Origin: Ailanthus altissimus | Taxonomy: Eukaryota > Streptophyta > Magnoliopsida > Sapindales > Simaroubaceae | Direction of reading: 5' to 3' | DNA: 64,000 nt | Assembly: GCA_946807835.1 (NCBI GenBank) | Contig: OX327683.1 | Span: 16,869,001-16,933,000 of the forward strand | In this document: in pieces, positions 11,688 through 22,105 of the stretch | Layout of the letters: every line of letters begins with the position of its first letter | Position numbering within the stretch: position 1 is the stretch's first letter | Program-made: the position numbers and the translations under genes | Notes under the pieces: generated by a model | Databases searched by the model: none | What the model saw: only the letters and a program-made list of their open reading frames with translations | Told to the model about the DNA's origin: nothing

Positions 11688-12540
11688 TTATGTTGGTGCA
11701 TAGATACCTATTATGCCCAACTTGTTAATCATATTATGAAATACCTTTCTTGCGATCACTTTTGTGAGAATATCACTAGCTAGTTGATATTTAAACTTAA
11801 TAAATAGAAGCTGTATAATCTTTCGATCAAGTTTCTTTTTCATAAAGTGATGACTAACTTCCACATGTTTAGTACCATTTTGTTGAACTAGGTTGTGTGT
11901 AATTTTAATAGTTGTCTTATTATCACAATGTAGACTCATCAATTCTTTATATTCAATTTTAAATCTCATAACATACTTTGAACCCACAATAACTCGCATA
12001 CACCATGAGCTATACCTTAAAATTCAACTTCCGCACTTGATCTAGTTACAACTGTTTGCTTCTTGCTTCTCCGTGTAACTAAATTACCTTCCACAAAAGT
12101 GGAGTAACCAAATGCTAACCTCCTGTCAATTTTATCTCTTACGCAGTCAAAATCTGTATACTCTTCAATACTTGAGACCCTATTTTTCGAGAATAGCAAA
12201 TCTTTTTCAGGTGTACTCTTTAAGCACCTTAAGATCCATTATAATATACTAATATATTCTTCACTAGGTGCATTTAGAAATTGACTTACGATACTCATTA
12301 CATAAAGCTATGTCTAGCCTAGTGTAAGACAAATAGATTAGTCTTCTAACCAACCTCTAATAGCTTTCTTTGTCAGTTAAAATTTAATTTATAAATTATG
12401 CAAGCTAGTAATTCATCTGTATAGGTGTCTCAACTGATTTACAAGTTAGCATCCTAGTTTTAGTTAAGAGATCTAATATACATTTCCTTTGTGAGAGATA
12501 AATACCTAATTTTAACCTTGATATTTCAATTTTCAAGAAG
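11688..12540 (-). pseudogene. copia RNase H remnant
   Basis: Three pieces on the minus strand match the C-terminal region of Ty1/copia polyproteins. At 11688-11999 there is a 'CDN' motif, then 'TKHVE..HHF' and the 'LTK' and 'KLGIIGIYAPT' ends. At 12017-12199 there is the 'KKQTVVTRSSAEVEF' strand of RNase H (usually 'SS.EAEY'). At 12405-12540 there is the 'LGIYLSQRKCILDLL' segment that follows reverse transcriptase. The pieces are in the right order but broken by stops. At about 12540 the copia sequence abuts gypsy sequence running the other way. Confidence 0.75.
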
Positions 12541-13330
12541 TATTTGAGAGAGCATAACATGAAACTTAATGCAAAAAAGTACACATTCAGAGTTGAGTTA
12601 GGGAATTGCCTTGGGTTCATGGTGTATCAATAAGGAATCAACGGAAACCTTAATAAAGTTAAAGCAATTCTCAAGACGAAGTCATCGAGCACTATTAAAG
12701 AGATCTAAAGGCTGACTGGTAGAGTTACCGCACTAAATAGATTTATCTCAAAAGATACGAATAATTGTTTTAAGTTTTTTCAGGTCATTAAGAGGAAAGA
12801 TAAGACGAGGTGGACACCACATTAAGAGGAGGCTTTTCGACAACTGAATGATTACTTAGTTCACCCGATCAACCTTGCAATCCCAAGAAAATGAGAACAA
12901 CTACTTATATATTTAGGGGTCTCCTTCCCCCGTTGTGAGCTCGATTCTTATCAAAAAGAAAAAAAGATAATCAGAGACCAATCTACTTCGCCAATAAAGT
13001 AAATACCAACCCAGAGAGTCGATACCCACTAGTAGAGAAGCTTGTTCTAGCACTGGTCATACCCAAAAGAAAGCTAAGTCCTTGCTTCTAAGCGCACACC
13101 ATTATCATCTTAACCGATTAGCCCCTTAGGCAAATCTTCCACAAGCATGATCTGTTAAGGCAATTGGTGACATAGGCAGTATAATTCAACGAGTACGATA
13201 TTTAGTATAAACTAAAGACCCTCCTCATATTTTTCATACAAGTTCAAGTACTCCTCTTCGTATATCGATTACTTCTCATTAGGATGAGCACCTTAATTAT
13301 TTTAAAGATAACCTTAAAAATTTTAAAAAT
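12541..13330 (+). pseudogene. Ty3/gypsy RT-RNase H remnant (unit 1)
   Basis: Plus-strand translation gives 'LNAKKYTF....GNCLGFMV', then a 'LTGRVTALNRFISK' stretch, then 'FFQVIKRKDKTRWT', then 'YFANKV....SRYPLVEKLVLALV' and a 'AHTIIILTD.PLRQI' stretch. This is the order of the reverse transcriptase thumb and RNase H of Ty3/gypsy elements of Tat type. Stops occur at several points. The sequence begins abruptly at the head-to-head junction with the copia fragment near 12540. Confidence 0.75.
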
Positions 13331-13565
13331 GAGTAAAATATAACACTTATGAGATCAAAGAAGAGTAAAATACAACATTTAAGAATATGTAGATAATTAA
13401 AACACACCATCAAAAGAGTCCAAAAAGAGATAAAACTCTAAAAAAAATGAGGAGTTTGCCATAGGATCCAAATTATACTAAATTCTATAAATAAGGATAT
13501 CACCCCATACGGTAAATATATCTTTTTTCTCCTTAAAACAAAAAAAAAACTCATTTTTCCACATC

Positions 13566-13693
13566 ACCATATATTGTTTTAAAGACACCATTAATTTGAT
13601 TTAAGTATAGGATGTTTTTCGTCAAAACCACCATATATTGTTTTAAAGACACCATTAATTTGATTTAAGTATAGGATGATTTTCGTCAAAACC
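13566..13693. repeat. 64-bp tandem duplication
   Basis: Two almost identical 64-bp copies (13566-13629 and 13630-13693), both starting 'accatatattgttttaaag' and differing by about one base. Unit 2 of the large duplication has only one, more diverged copy (near 15715), so this doubling happened after the 2-kb duplication. Confidence 0.92.
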
Positions 13694-14314
13694 ACCAAAT
13701 TGACTAGTCTTGGTTTATTATTCTTTTGTAGTGTCAGATATCCCAACCAATCATGAGATTTCCATAAAAAAAATTAAAATAACTGTTACTAAAATTGTTT
13801 ATACAAAATCAATCTTTGACTGAAAATCTCAGATTTAACTTTCAATTTGATCGAAAAGTTTAAAATCCGACAACAAATTTAGTTTAGGATAATTACTTAA
13901 GGCAAAATCATGGTTGTTACCTAGTTTAACGTGAAAGATATGGGTCCCAATATTAAATTGACGTTACCTAGCCGCCTTTGAAGACTCCAGCTAGCAAGCG
14001 AAATCACCTAATGTCGACTTTCATCGTGGTTTCGTTTGATGGCATAAGCTCCTAATCCCAGTTACACACTAAATTAAACACGTTGATAATATATAATTGG
14101 AGTATAAGATAACAAATGTCAACCACGTCGAATATTTGATAAAAATTATGATTTTGTTTTGGTGACTTGTAGACTAATTAACAACACATAAATATACATA
14201 TAATATATAGTTTCACTCCATTAAAAATTATTATAATTTTTTTTTTACTCTTTGACTTTCCTCTTACAAAATTGGGTATTTGAAAGAGATCTAATTTAAA
14301 ACACTTATCCCAGC

Positions 14315-16346
14315 TTCAATACTTGAGGCCCTATTTTTAAAAATAATAAATCTTTTTGAGGTGCATTTTTTAAGTATTTTAAGATTTGATATAATACACT
14401 TATATATTCTTCACTAAGTAAATGCATTAATTGACTTTACGATGCTCATTGTATAAGTTATGTTTAGTTTAGTGAGAGACAAATAAATTAGTCTTCTAAC
14501 CAATTTTTAATAGCACTCTTGTCAATTAAAGTTTGATTTATAGATTATACAAACTAGTAATTCATCTTTATAGGTGTTTCAATTGATTTACAAGCTATCA
14601 TCATAGTTTTAGTTAAGAGATCTAAAATACATTTTCTTTGTGAGAAAGAAATCCCAAATTTTAACCTTGGTATTTCAATTTTCAAGATATATTTAAGAGA
14701 GCATAATATGAAACTTAACGCAAAAAAGTGCATGTTCAGAGTTGAGTTAGGAAACTGCCTTCGATTCATGGTGCATCAATGAGGAATCAACGCAAACCTT
14801 AATAAGGTCAAAGCAATTTTCAAGATGAAGTCTTTAAGCACTGTTAAAGAGATCTAAAGGCTAACGAGTAAAAAATTGTTGCACTAAATAGATTATCTCA
14901 AAAGTTATAAATAAGTGTTTTAAATTTTTTCAAGACATTAAGAGAAAAGATAAGACGAGGTAGACACTATATTGAGAGTAGGCCTTTCGACAATTGAAGG
15001 ATTACTTAGCTCTCTCGGTCAACCTTGCAATCCTAAGGAAAAGAGAATAGCTGCTTATATATTTAAGAGTTTTTCCCCACTTTGTGAGCTCGGTTCTCAT
15101 CAAAGAGGAATAAAGTATCCAAAGACCAGTTTACTTCACTAGTAAAGCATATACCGATCTAGAGAGTCGATATCCACCAGTAGAGAAGCTCGCTCTAGCA
15201 TTGATCATATTCAAGAAAAAAAAAAGGTAAGTCCTTACCTATAGGCGCACACCATTGTCGTCCTAACTAACCAACTCTTTAGGCAAATCTTTCACAAGCC
15301 TAATCTATTAGGGCGATTGGTGAAATGGGCAGTATAACTAGTGAGTACGATATTCAATATAAACCAAGAACCCTTCACATATTTTCCTTACAAGTCTAAA
15401 CATTCCTTATCATAGATCGATTACTTCTCATCAAGATAAACATTTTTATTATTTTAAAGATAGTCTTGAAGAGTCTAAAAATAAATAAAAATACAACAAT
15501 TATGAAATTGAAGAAGTGTAAAATATGACACTTAAGAATATGTGAGTAATTAAAATATACCATCAAAAGAGTAGAAAAAAAGGATAAAACTTTAGAAAGA
15601 TGAGGAGTTTACTATAGGATCCAAACCATACCAAACTCTATTATAGGTATCACCCCACACTATAAATATATCTTTTTTCTCCTTAAAAAAACTTACTCTT
15701 TTTTTTTTTTCATCACCATATATTTTTTTAAAGACACCGTCAATTTGACTTAGTATCAAACAATTTTCGTTGAAACCCCCAATCAACTGGTCTTGATCGA
15801 TTATGAGAACCCAACCAATCATGAGAATACAGTGAAAAGCAATAACATCTAGTTTACTAAAATGGTTTCTACAAAATACAAATTCAATCTTTGACTAAAA
15901 ATCTTGGATTTAACTTTCAATTTAATCGAAAAGTTTAAAATCCGAGGCCAACAAATTTAGTTTAGGATAATTTGAACCAATTAATTAAGGCAAAATCATG
16001 GTTGTTACCTAGTTTAATGTGAAAGATACGGGTCCGAATACCAAATTAACGTTACTTGGCCGCCTTTGAAGACTCCAGCTAGCAAGCGAAGTCACCTAAT
16101 GCCGACTTTCATCGTGATTTCGTTTGATGGCAGAAGCTCCTAATCTCATTTACATACTAAATTAAACACGTTGATAATATATCTAATTGGAGTAAAAAAT
16201 AATAAATGTCAACAACATAGAATCTTTGATAAAAATTACTCAAGCCAAAATTATGATTTTGTTTTGGTGACTTGTAGACTAATTAAAAGCACTAAATTTT
16301 CTTTTAATTCTTTTACTTTCCTCTTACAGAATTGGGTATCTGAAAT
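14315..16346. repeat. Tandem segmental duplication, unit 2
   Basis: Second copy of 12164-14290, including the same copia/gypsy head-to-head junction (near 14690) and the same downstream unidentified sequence ('gactccagctagcaagcgaa' near 16070). The minus-strand copia piece reads 'FGISFSQRKCILDLLTKT' at 14554-14690. About 25 bp separate the units. Confidence 0.85.
14690..15440 (+). pseudogene. Ty3/gypsy RT-RNase H remnant (unit 2)
   Basis: The same gypsy segment as in unit 1, independently decayed. The 'LNAKKCMF' start near 14716, the 'KALNRLSQK'-like stretch and the 'SRYPPVEKLALALI' stretch are still legible between stops and small deletions. Confidence 0.7.
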
Positions 16347-18754
16347 TTTGTATAAAAGAAACACTATCTTCTATAAACAACAAATTATACATTGTAATGA
16401 GATATTTAGTAGTTAATTTTTTTTTTTAAAGTGTGAACATTTTAAAATATGAATCTCACTTAAACAATGTTGCTCAATTGTCATAAAACTAGAAAATAAC
16501 ATCATTTTTAAACTAAAAAATATTATTTAAATTGTCCCTATTTAACAAATGTGACAACATACACATTAAAGGACTCACTACCCTGTCCCATAAATAAATT
16601 TCACAAAATTATGATAGAATTTGGAGTTCTAAACTAAAAGCTTTATTATTTTTAAAATAATTTTTATAATATTTTCTAAGCATTCCAACTTAACACATAA
16701 GTTAAGGAATTTTTTTATATAAGTGTTATATTTTAAATTACAATCTCAAATAATTATAATATTATAATTTAAATATTAATTAATTATAAATATAATGAAT
16801 TAAACAACTTTTTCAGATAATTGAATGGATACAAACAAATATAATCAATCAAACAACTTTCCTAAATAATTGAAAGAATATAAATACAATCAACTAAATA
16901 ATTCTTATAAATAATTAAAAGAATTAAAATTAACTCTTAATAATTAAAAAATTAAACAAATGTTTTGAACTCTTAACGTAATTCGAAGAATGCACCAACT
17001 TATCAACTAGGTTTATTTTAGGATTTATTTTTTTAACACAAAATATGACATAACGAGTAGGTTTGAACTTCGGAAATGAAAGGCAAACCCATTTGCAGAC
17101 CAACTAAACCCATTTGCAAGCCCAACTCGATCCCAATATCATCACGTGGCACGTTGTGATAGGAGGAAGAGAAAAACAAATAATAAGTTAGCTGCAGAAG
17201 ATAGCGGCCGGCCCCGTCATTTACGGTGAAATGATTTGTGGGTGGGGAAAACGCGTATTGGAAAGTATCTGACACAGAGGATGATAATCTATGATTGATG
17301 CCGGTTCCTTTGTCTCTCTACGAACCATGCTACGAAGTTTCTCACTACTCCTACCATCAACGCCAGCAGATTAAGGCCATGTTTGGTTTGGCTTCCATAT
17401 CCAAAAAAAAAAAAAAAAGTCCTAGCATTCGTCACAATTTATGCACTTACTTCTAATTTATCAAACAAGTAATCACTTTTTTTTTATGTTTATCACAATT
17501 ATATTTTGTATTTATTATAAAAATAAAAATATTGATTGATTTGATAAAATAAAATTTATAAAATAATGCATTTAACATTTTAAAATTATTTTTGATAATA
17601 TTAAAAAAAGTTACATATGTTAAGATGTATATGAGAGTGTTTTTTTTATGAATTTAAAAGTTCTTATAAAAAAATGAATGGAATATTTATCAATACAAAG
17701 AAGCATTTAATTCTTGAACTAATTTTTTGATGCAACACTCATCAAAAAAGTGTTTTCTTCTTCTTTTTTTTACTTGTAAGCATTTTTCTAAAAATCATTT
17801 GGGAATATTTTCATAAGATATTGCTAAATATTCTAAAGAAAATATCATTATTATTTTTTTCCTGATAAAGCAAGAGACTCGTAACTCGTAAGTCTAATAA
17901 AATATGAAATCATTAAAATTTTCCGTTTTATTTATTTTTATATTATTGCTTTAATAAAACAAAGCAAAACCAAACAAGGCATAACCAAATCCAAACGGGA
18001 GAATAATATTGATGTCAAAGGAACCTAACGTACATCAACTTATTGGGTATCGCAATATGAGCAAGCTTTCCCATCAATCAACTCCAGGTAGCAGCTGTCT
18101 CCAATTATCATAATTTTCTGGTCAAACCACTCTGACTCTCTTATCTGCTTTCCCTCCGTCACAACCTTTCACTCCTCTCCTTTTTTTTTAATAATTTATT
18201 TTCTATTCCAATGAACTTGTCAAAACAAAACATTTGTGCTTAAGGCAAAAGCAATCTATGGGTCCTTTTCAGTTTAGTTAATGCGGCTGCTGCTGCAACG
18301 TGTTGCTGCATGAGCTGTTATTATAATTACTTCCTCATCTTCTTTAAAAACAACACAAATTAAGAAGTTGAGACTGCTTAACGAGTCTTTGAGTTTCTAA
18401 CGTGGTGGTGGTAGCTTTTGCCATTTGGGTTCTCCTTCTTCATTGATACTCAGGTGACACTTTTGGAGCTGATCCTTTTGTTTATTCATTTCTTTTCTTG
18501 ATAATATCAACTGGGTTGCTGATATCTACCGGTCCGATGAAGATATAAAGCATTTCTTTTGTGATATCTTATTGCTCAAATCTGTTGAATTTGTTTTATA
18601 ATCTGAATTTTGATTTTCAACTGCCTGTCAAAATCTTAGCTGTCATATTATTCTGCAAGTTCTTGTTATAATCTGAACTTAGCCACTTCTGTTGCAATTC
18701 TGCAATCGTAATCTCTGGTTTTGTTTCAAGTCTTCTCTTTCTCGAGTGTCGGCC
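16347..18754. other. AT-rich intergenic region upstream of the receptor kinase
   Basis: No gene is visible. It holds a degenerate tandem repeat of about 47 bp (three copies, 16791-16930, core 'caacttt...ataattgaa'), several homopolymer T/A runs (17401-17417, 17641-17647, 18181-18190), and the presumed promoter and 5' UTR of the kinase gene. A splice-donor-like 'cag|gtgaca' near 18452 might mark a 5' UTR intron, but without transcripts this is a guess. Confidence 0.5.
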
Positions 18755-21256
18755 ATGGCGAATGTTAAGGATTTTGAGCTGCATTTATGGGTTTCATCTG
18801 TTCTTTGTGTATTTTCTGTTTCATTAGCGTTTAATCCTATAGACAAATATCTGATAGACTGTGGATCCTCAACAAATACATCAGTTGGTAATCGGGTATT
18901 TGTTGCTGATACTTCTACTTTTAATATTCTGTCAACCCCAGAAAACATTTCGATCAATACTAGCTCGAATTCTATTTCATCATCCAATGATTCACGCTTG
19001 TATATCACTGCAAGAATATTCACTGGACTCTCCAATTACTCGTTTTCAATCAAAAAAACAGGGAGGCACTTTATTCGCCTTCATTTCTTACCTTTTGATC
19101 ATGAAACATATGACACGCGTTCCGCAAATTTCTCTGTTTCAACTCAAGGCTTTACACTTATCAAAGAATACAGACCACATAATGGTTCTTTGGTTAAGGA
19201 GTACTCCCTGAACATAACTTCTGATAGGCTTGTTATCACTTTTACACCTTTTGCAAATTCATTTGCCTTCATCAATGCTTTAGAAATTTTTTCACTTCCA
19301 GATGAACTCATTCCCAAAACTGCTAAAACCATTGTCCCTCAAGATAGTTACCTTAGTCTGCAGGGACAGGCCTTGGAGACTATTTCAAGGGTAAATATGG
19401 GTAATGAAGCCGTGTCTCGTCAAAATGATCCATTGTGGCGTCTTTGGGTTTCTGATTATGGATATCTGAAACACAATGGTCTAGTACAGTTTTTGTCGAA
19501 TACTACAGCTGTCAATTTCACTGAAGGGGTAACCGAGAATATTGCCCCGCGTGATGTGTATGGCACTGCCACCATATTGAACTCAGAACCCAATCCTAGT
19601 ACCAATGCCAATGTAACATGGACTTTTGGCGTAGATCCTGGTTTTGAGTATCTAGTCCGGTTTCACTTCTGTGATATATTGAATCATGTTCCAGAGCTCG
19701 TATTCAATGTTTATGTCAATTCTTGGTTTGCTCAAAGGGATTTGAATCTTCATAAGCTTCCTTCAAACACCGCAGGCAACCCTTATTATATGGATTTCAT
19801 TTCAAGAGTAACTGATAGCCCTATGCTATCGGTAAGCATTGGTCCTTCTGCTTTGTTTGACCTTTACCCAAATGCCATCCTTAATGGGTTGGAGATCATG
19901 AAGATAAACAATTCTAGGGGGAGCTTTGATGTCTCAGACTCTATTTCTTCAAAAAGTTCCAAGAGCAAGAAGAAACTCGGTCTTATAGTGGCCTTGGCTG
20001 GTGGCTTTTCTATCAGTGTTGTTTTGCTTTTGGTTCTGCTCCTGCTCCTGCTGTGCAGAAGAAGAAATAAGCTAGCTCATGTTGGTCACTTGAAGGGAGA
20101 GGAAGCTTTTGCTATGAATGGAGGAGGTAATATTAATACAATAGGAAGCAAATACTCCAATGGAACTGCCATATTTTCCAGCTCAAAAATTGGGTATCGT
20201 TTCCCCTTCATGGCAATTCAAGAGGCTACTGACAATTTTAGTGAAAGTTTGGTTATTGGTGTTGGGGGTTTTGGGAAGGTTTACAAGGGAGTTTTGGGAG
20301 ATGAGACAAAGGTGGCAGTGAAGAGGGGAGGTTCTCAATCACATCAGGGCCTTGCAGAATTCAGGACTGAAATTGAAATGCTATCTCAGTTTCGTCACCG
20401 TCATTTGGTATCTCTAATTGGGTACTGTGACGAAAAAACTGAAATGATTATAATTTACGAGTACATGGAAAATGGTACTCTAAAGGATCATTTATATGGC
20501 TTAAAATTTCCCAGCCTAACTTGGAGACAAAGGCTTGAGATATGCATTGGAGCAGCCAAAGGACTTCACTATCTTCATACTGGCTCTGCAAAGGCAATCA
20601 TTCACCGTGATGTCAAGTCCGCTAACATCCTACTAGATGAAAATCTCATGGCCAAGGTTGCTGACTTTGGGCTTTCAAAAACTGGTCCTGACCTTGATCA
20701 GACTCATGTCAGCACAGCGGTGAAGGGCAGCTTCGGGTACCTCGATCCAGAGTACTTGACAAGGCAACAACTAACTGAGAAATCAGATGTGTACTCCTTC
20801 GGAGTGGTTATGTTTGAAGTCCTCTGTGGGAGACCTGTTATTGATCCATCACTTCCACGAGAAAAGGTGAATTTAATTGAATGTGCCATGAAGTGTCAGA
20901 AGAGCGGGAGAATAGAAGACATGGTAGATCCTAGTCTCATTGGTCAAATAAAAGCAGACTCGTTAAAGAAGTTTGGCGAGATAGCAGAGAAATGTTTGGC
21001 AGAATGTGGCATTGACCGTCCTTCAATGGGAGACGTCTTATGGAATTTGGAGTATGCACTTCAACTTCAAGGTAACGAAGAAAAATCCAGCCCCAAGGGT
21101 GAGATATCTTCATCAGTTGATCCTGCCAATAGCTTGCAATCACAGACCAGCATATCAACCACGCAATTTAGCATGGCAAGTGTGGGTGATCTTGCTGGTG
21201 TTTCAATGAGTATAGTTTTTGCCCAGATGGTGAGAGAGGATATGAAGGAGATGTAA
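18755..21256 (+). CDS. CrRLK1L malectin-like receptor kinase
   Basis: Single-exon 833-residue receptor-like serine/threonine kinase of the plant CrRLK1L (FERONIA/THESEUS) family, resembling the At5g24010 type. I chose the ATG at 18755 (context gccATGg, followed by a hydrophobic signal peptide at residues 8-25); the frame stays open upstream but has no ATG there. Residues about 32-385 form the tandem malectin-like ectodomain with many Asn-X-Ser/Thr sites. A membrane segment spans about 408-433, followed by a stop-transfer CRRR. The kinase has the glycine loop GVGGFGKV (502-509), Lys523, HRD (617-619), DFG (637-639) and the GSFGYLDPEY activation segment, so it should be catalytically active. 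The family senses cell-wall state or RALF peptides at the plasma membrane; the ligand here is unknown. No frameshift is seen. Confidence 0.96.
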   Translation: MANVKDFELHLWVSSVLCVFSVSLAFNPIDKYLIDCGSSTNTSVGNRVFVADTSTFNILSTPENISINTSSNSISSSNDSRLYITARIFTGLSNYSFSIKKTGRHFIRLHFLPFDHETYDTRSANFSVSTQGFTLIKEYRPHNGSLVKEYSLNITSDRLVITFTPFANSFAFINALEIFSLPDELIPKTAKTIVPQDSYLSLQGQALETISRVNMGNEAVSRQNDPLWRLWVSDYGYLKHNGLVQFLSNTTAVNFTEGVTENIAPRDVYGTATILNSEPNPSTNANVTWTFGVDPGFEYLVRFHFCDILNHVPELVFNVYVNSWFAQRDLNLHKLPSNTAGNPYYMDFISRVTDSPMLSVSIGPSALFDLYPNAILNGLEIMKINNSRGSFDVSDSISSKSSKSKKKLGLIVALAGGFSISVVLLLVLLLLLLCRRRNKLAHVGHLKGEEAFAMNGGGNINTIGSKYSNGTAIFSSSKIGYRFPFMAIQEATDNFSESLVIGVGGFGKVYKGVLGDETKVAVKRGGSQSHQGLAEFRTEIEMLSQFRHRHLVSLIGYCDEKTEMIIIYEYMENGTLKDHLYGLKFPSLTWRQRLEICIGAAKGLHYLHTGSAKAIIHRDVKSANILLDENLMAKVADFGLSKTGPDLDQTHVSTAVKGSFGYLDPEYLTRQQLTEKSDVYSFGVVMFEVLCGRPVIDPSLPREKVNLIECAMKCQKSGRIEDMVDPSLIGQIKADSLKKFGEIAEKCLAECGIDRPSMGDVLWNLEYALQLQGNEEKSSPKGEISSSVDPANSLQSQTSISTTQFSMASVGDLAGVSMSIVFAQMVREDMKEM

Positions 21257-22105
21257 TGAATCTATGTACTCAACCAAGAGTCTCCAGAGTTCTTTGACAT
21301 ATATTGTACAGCATCATAGAGTTCTTTGACAAAAAAGCTTTTGCCTTGTATTTGCTTAATGTTAGTGTTTCATTTACATCATATAAAGCACAATTGAATA
21401 CTGCAGGGTGCATTATTTGCTTTGCTTTTATATTCCTGTGTAATTTCGGTTCACTTCTGGCTTTTGATCCCATTGCCTGATGAAGTTATAAGTGTGAGTT
21501 TACCTGAGGAAAAACAACAGCATTGAAATTCTTGTTCAGTAAAGGTGACTGTTGTGCTCTTCTTACGATTGAGAATCGAGTATGTGTAACGGAAGTGTAC
21601 AAATCGCAAGCAACAATAAAATGTATGTTATATTAGGTTATATGAAGAGAGATTCTTCCTTCATTAAAAAAAGAAAAAAAAGAATAAGCAACATTTTTTT
21701 TATACGAGAGAAATAAAAATTCATAAAACTCTCCATTCAAAAAAAAAATAAAATCATAAAAGTCTAAATTTTTTAATATAGGTGAATGACCAAAAAAAAA
21801 CAATTGAACCATTCACGCATGAAAGAGAATGAAGTTGAGTTATCATGCGACTACAACTTGCAAGAGATTAAATATCGAAAAGGAAAAATCAATCAATTTA
21901 GTTATCTATTAAAAGAGAAACATATTAAATAATGCTCTTTAATTAATTTTTAGGTTAATTTAGTCTCAATTATTTTTTATGTGTATTTTCTTTTTGCATA
22001 AAATAGCTAATTTAGCTCTTCATTTTTTTCTCAACATAAAAATAGTCTTATAAATTAAAGCTTACTCTTTATATTATGATATACATTAATACATAATTCT
22101 TATCT
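21257..22105. other. 3' region of the kinase gene and AT-rich spacer
   Basis: Probably holds the 3' UTR. An AATAAA signal occurs at about 21615 ('caacaataaaatg'). Beyond 21660 the sequence is AT-rich with poly-A and poly-T runs and no coding potential. Confidence 0.5.

Larger units (their letters stand above)
12164..14290. repeat. Tandem segmental duplication, unit 1
   Basis: This unit is repeated directly at 14315-16346. It contains the tail of the copia RNase H remnant (minus), a gypsy pol remnant (plus), a possible gypsy LTR segment and about 400 bp of unidentified sequence. The two units share the starting phrase 'cttcaatacttgag' and the closing phrase 'cctcttaca.aattgggtat'. Base differences are scattered throughout, so the duplication is not recent. 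Unit 1 has an extra internal 64-bp tandem duplication. Confidence 0.85.

Noticed and set aside
18692..18754. Upstream extension of the receptor kinase to a TTG codon
   Set aside because: TTG is not a normal plant start; the ATG at 18755 has good context and places the signal peptide at the N-terminus.
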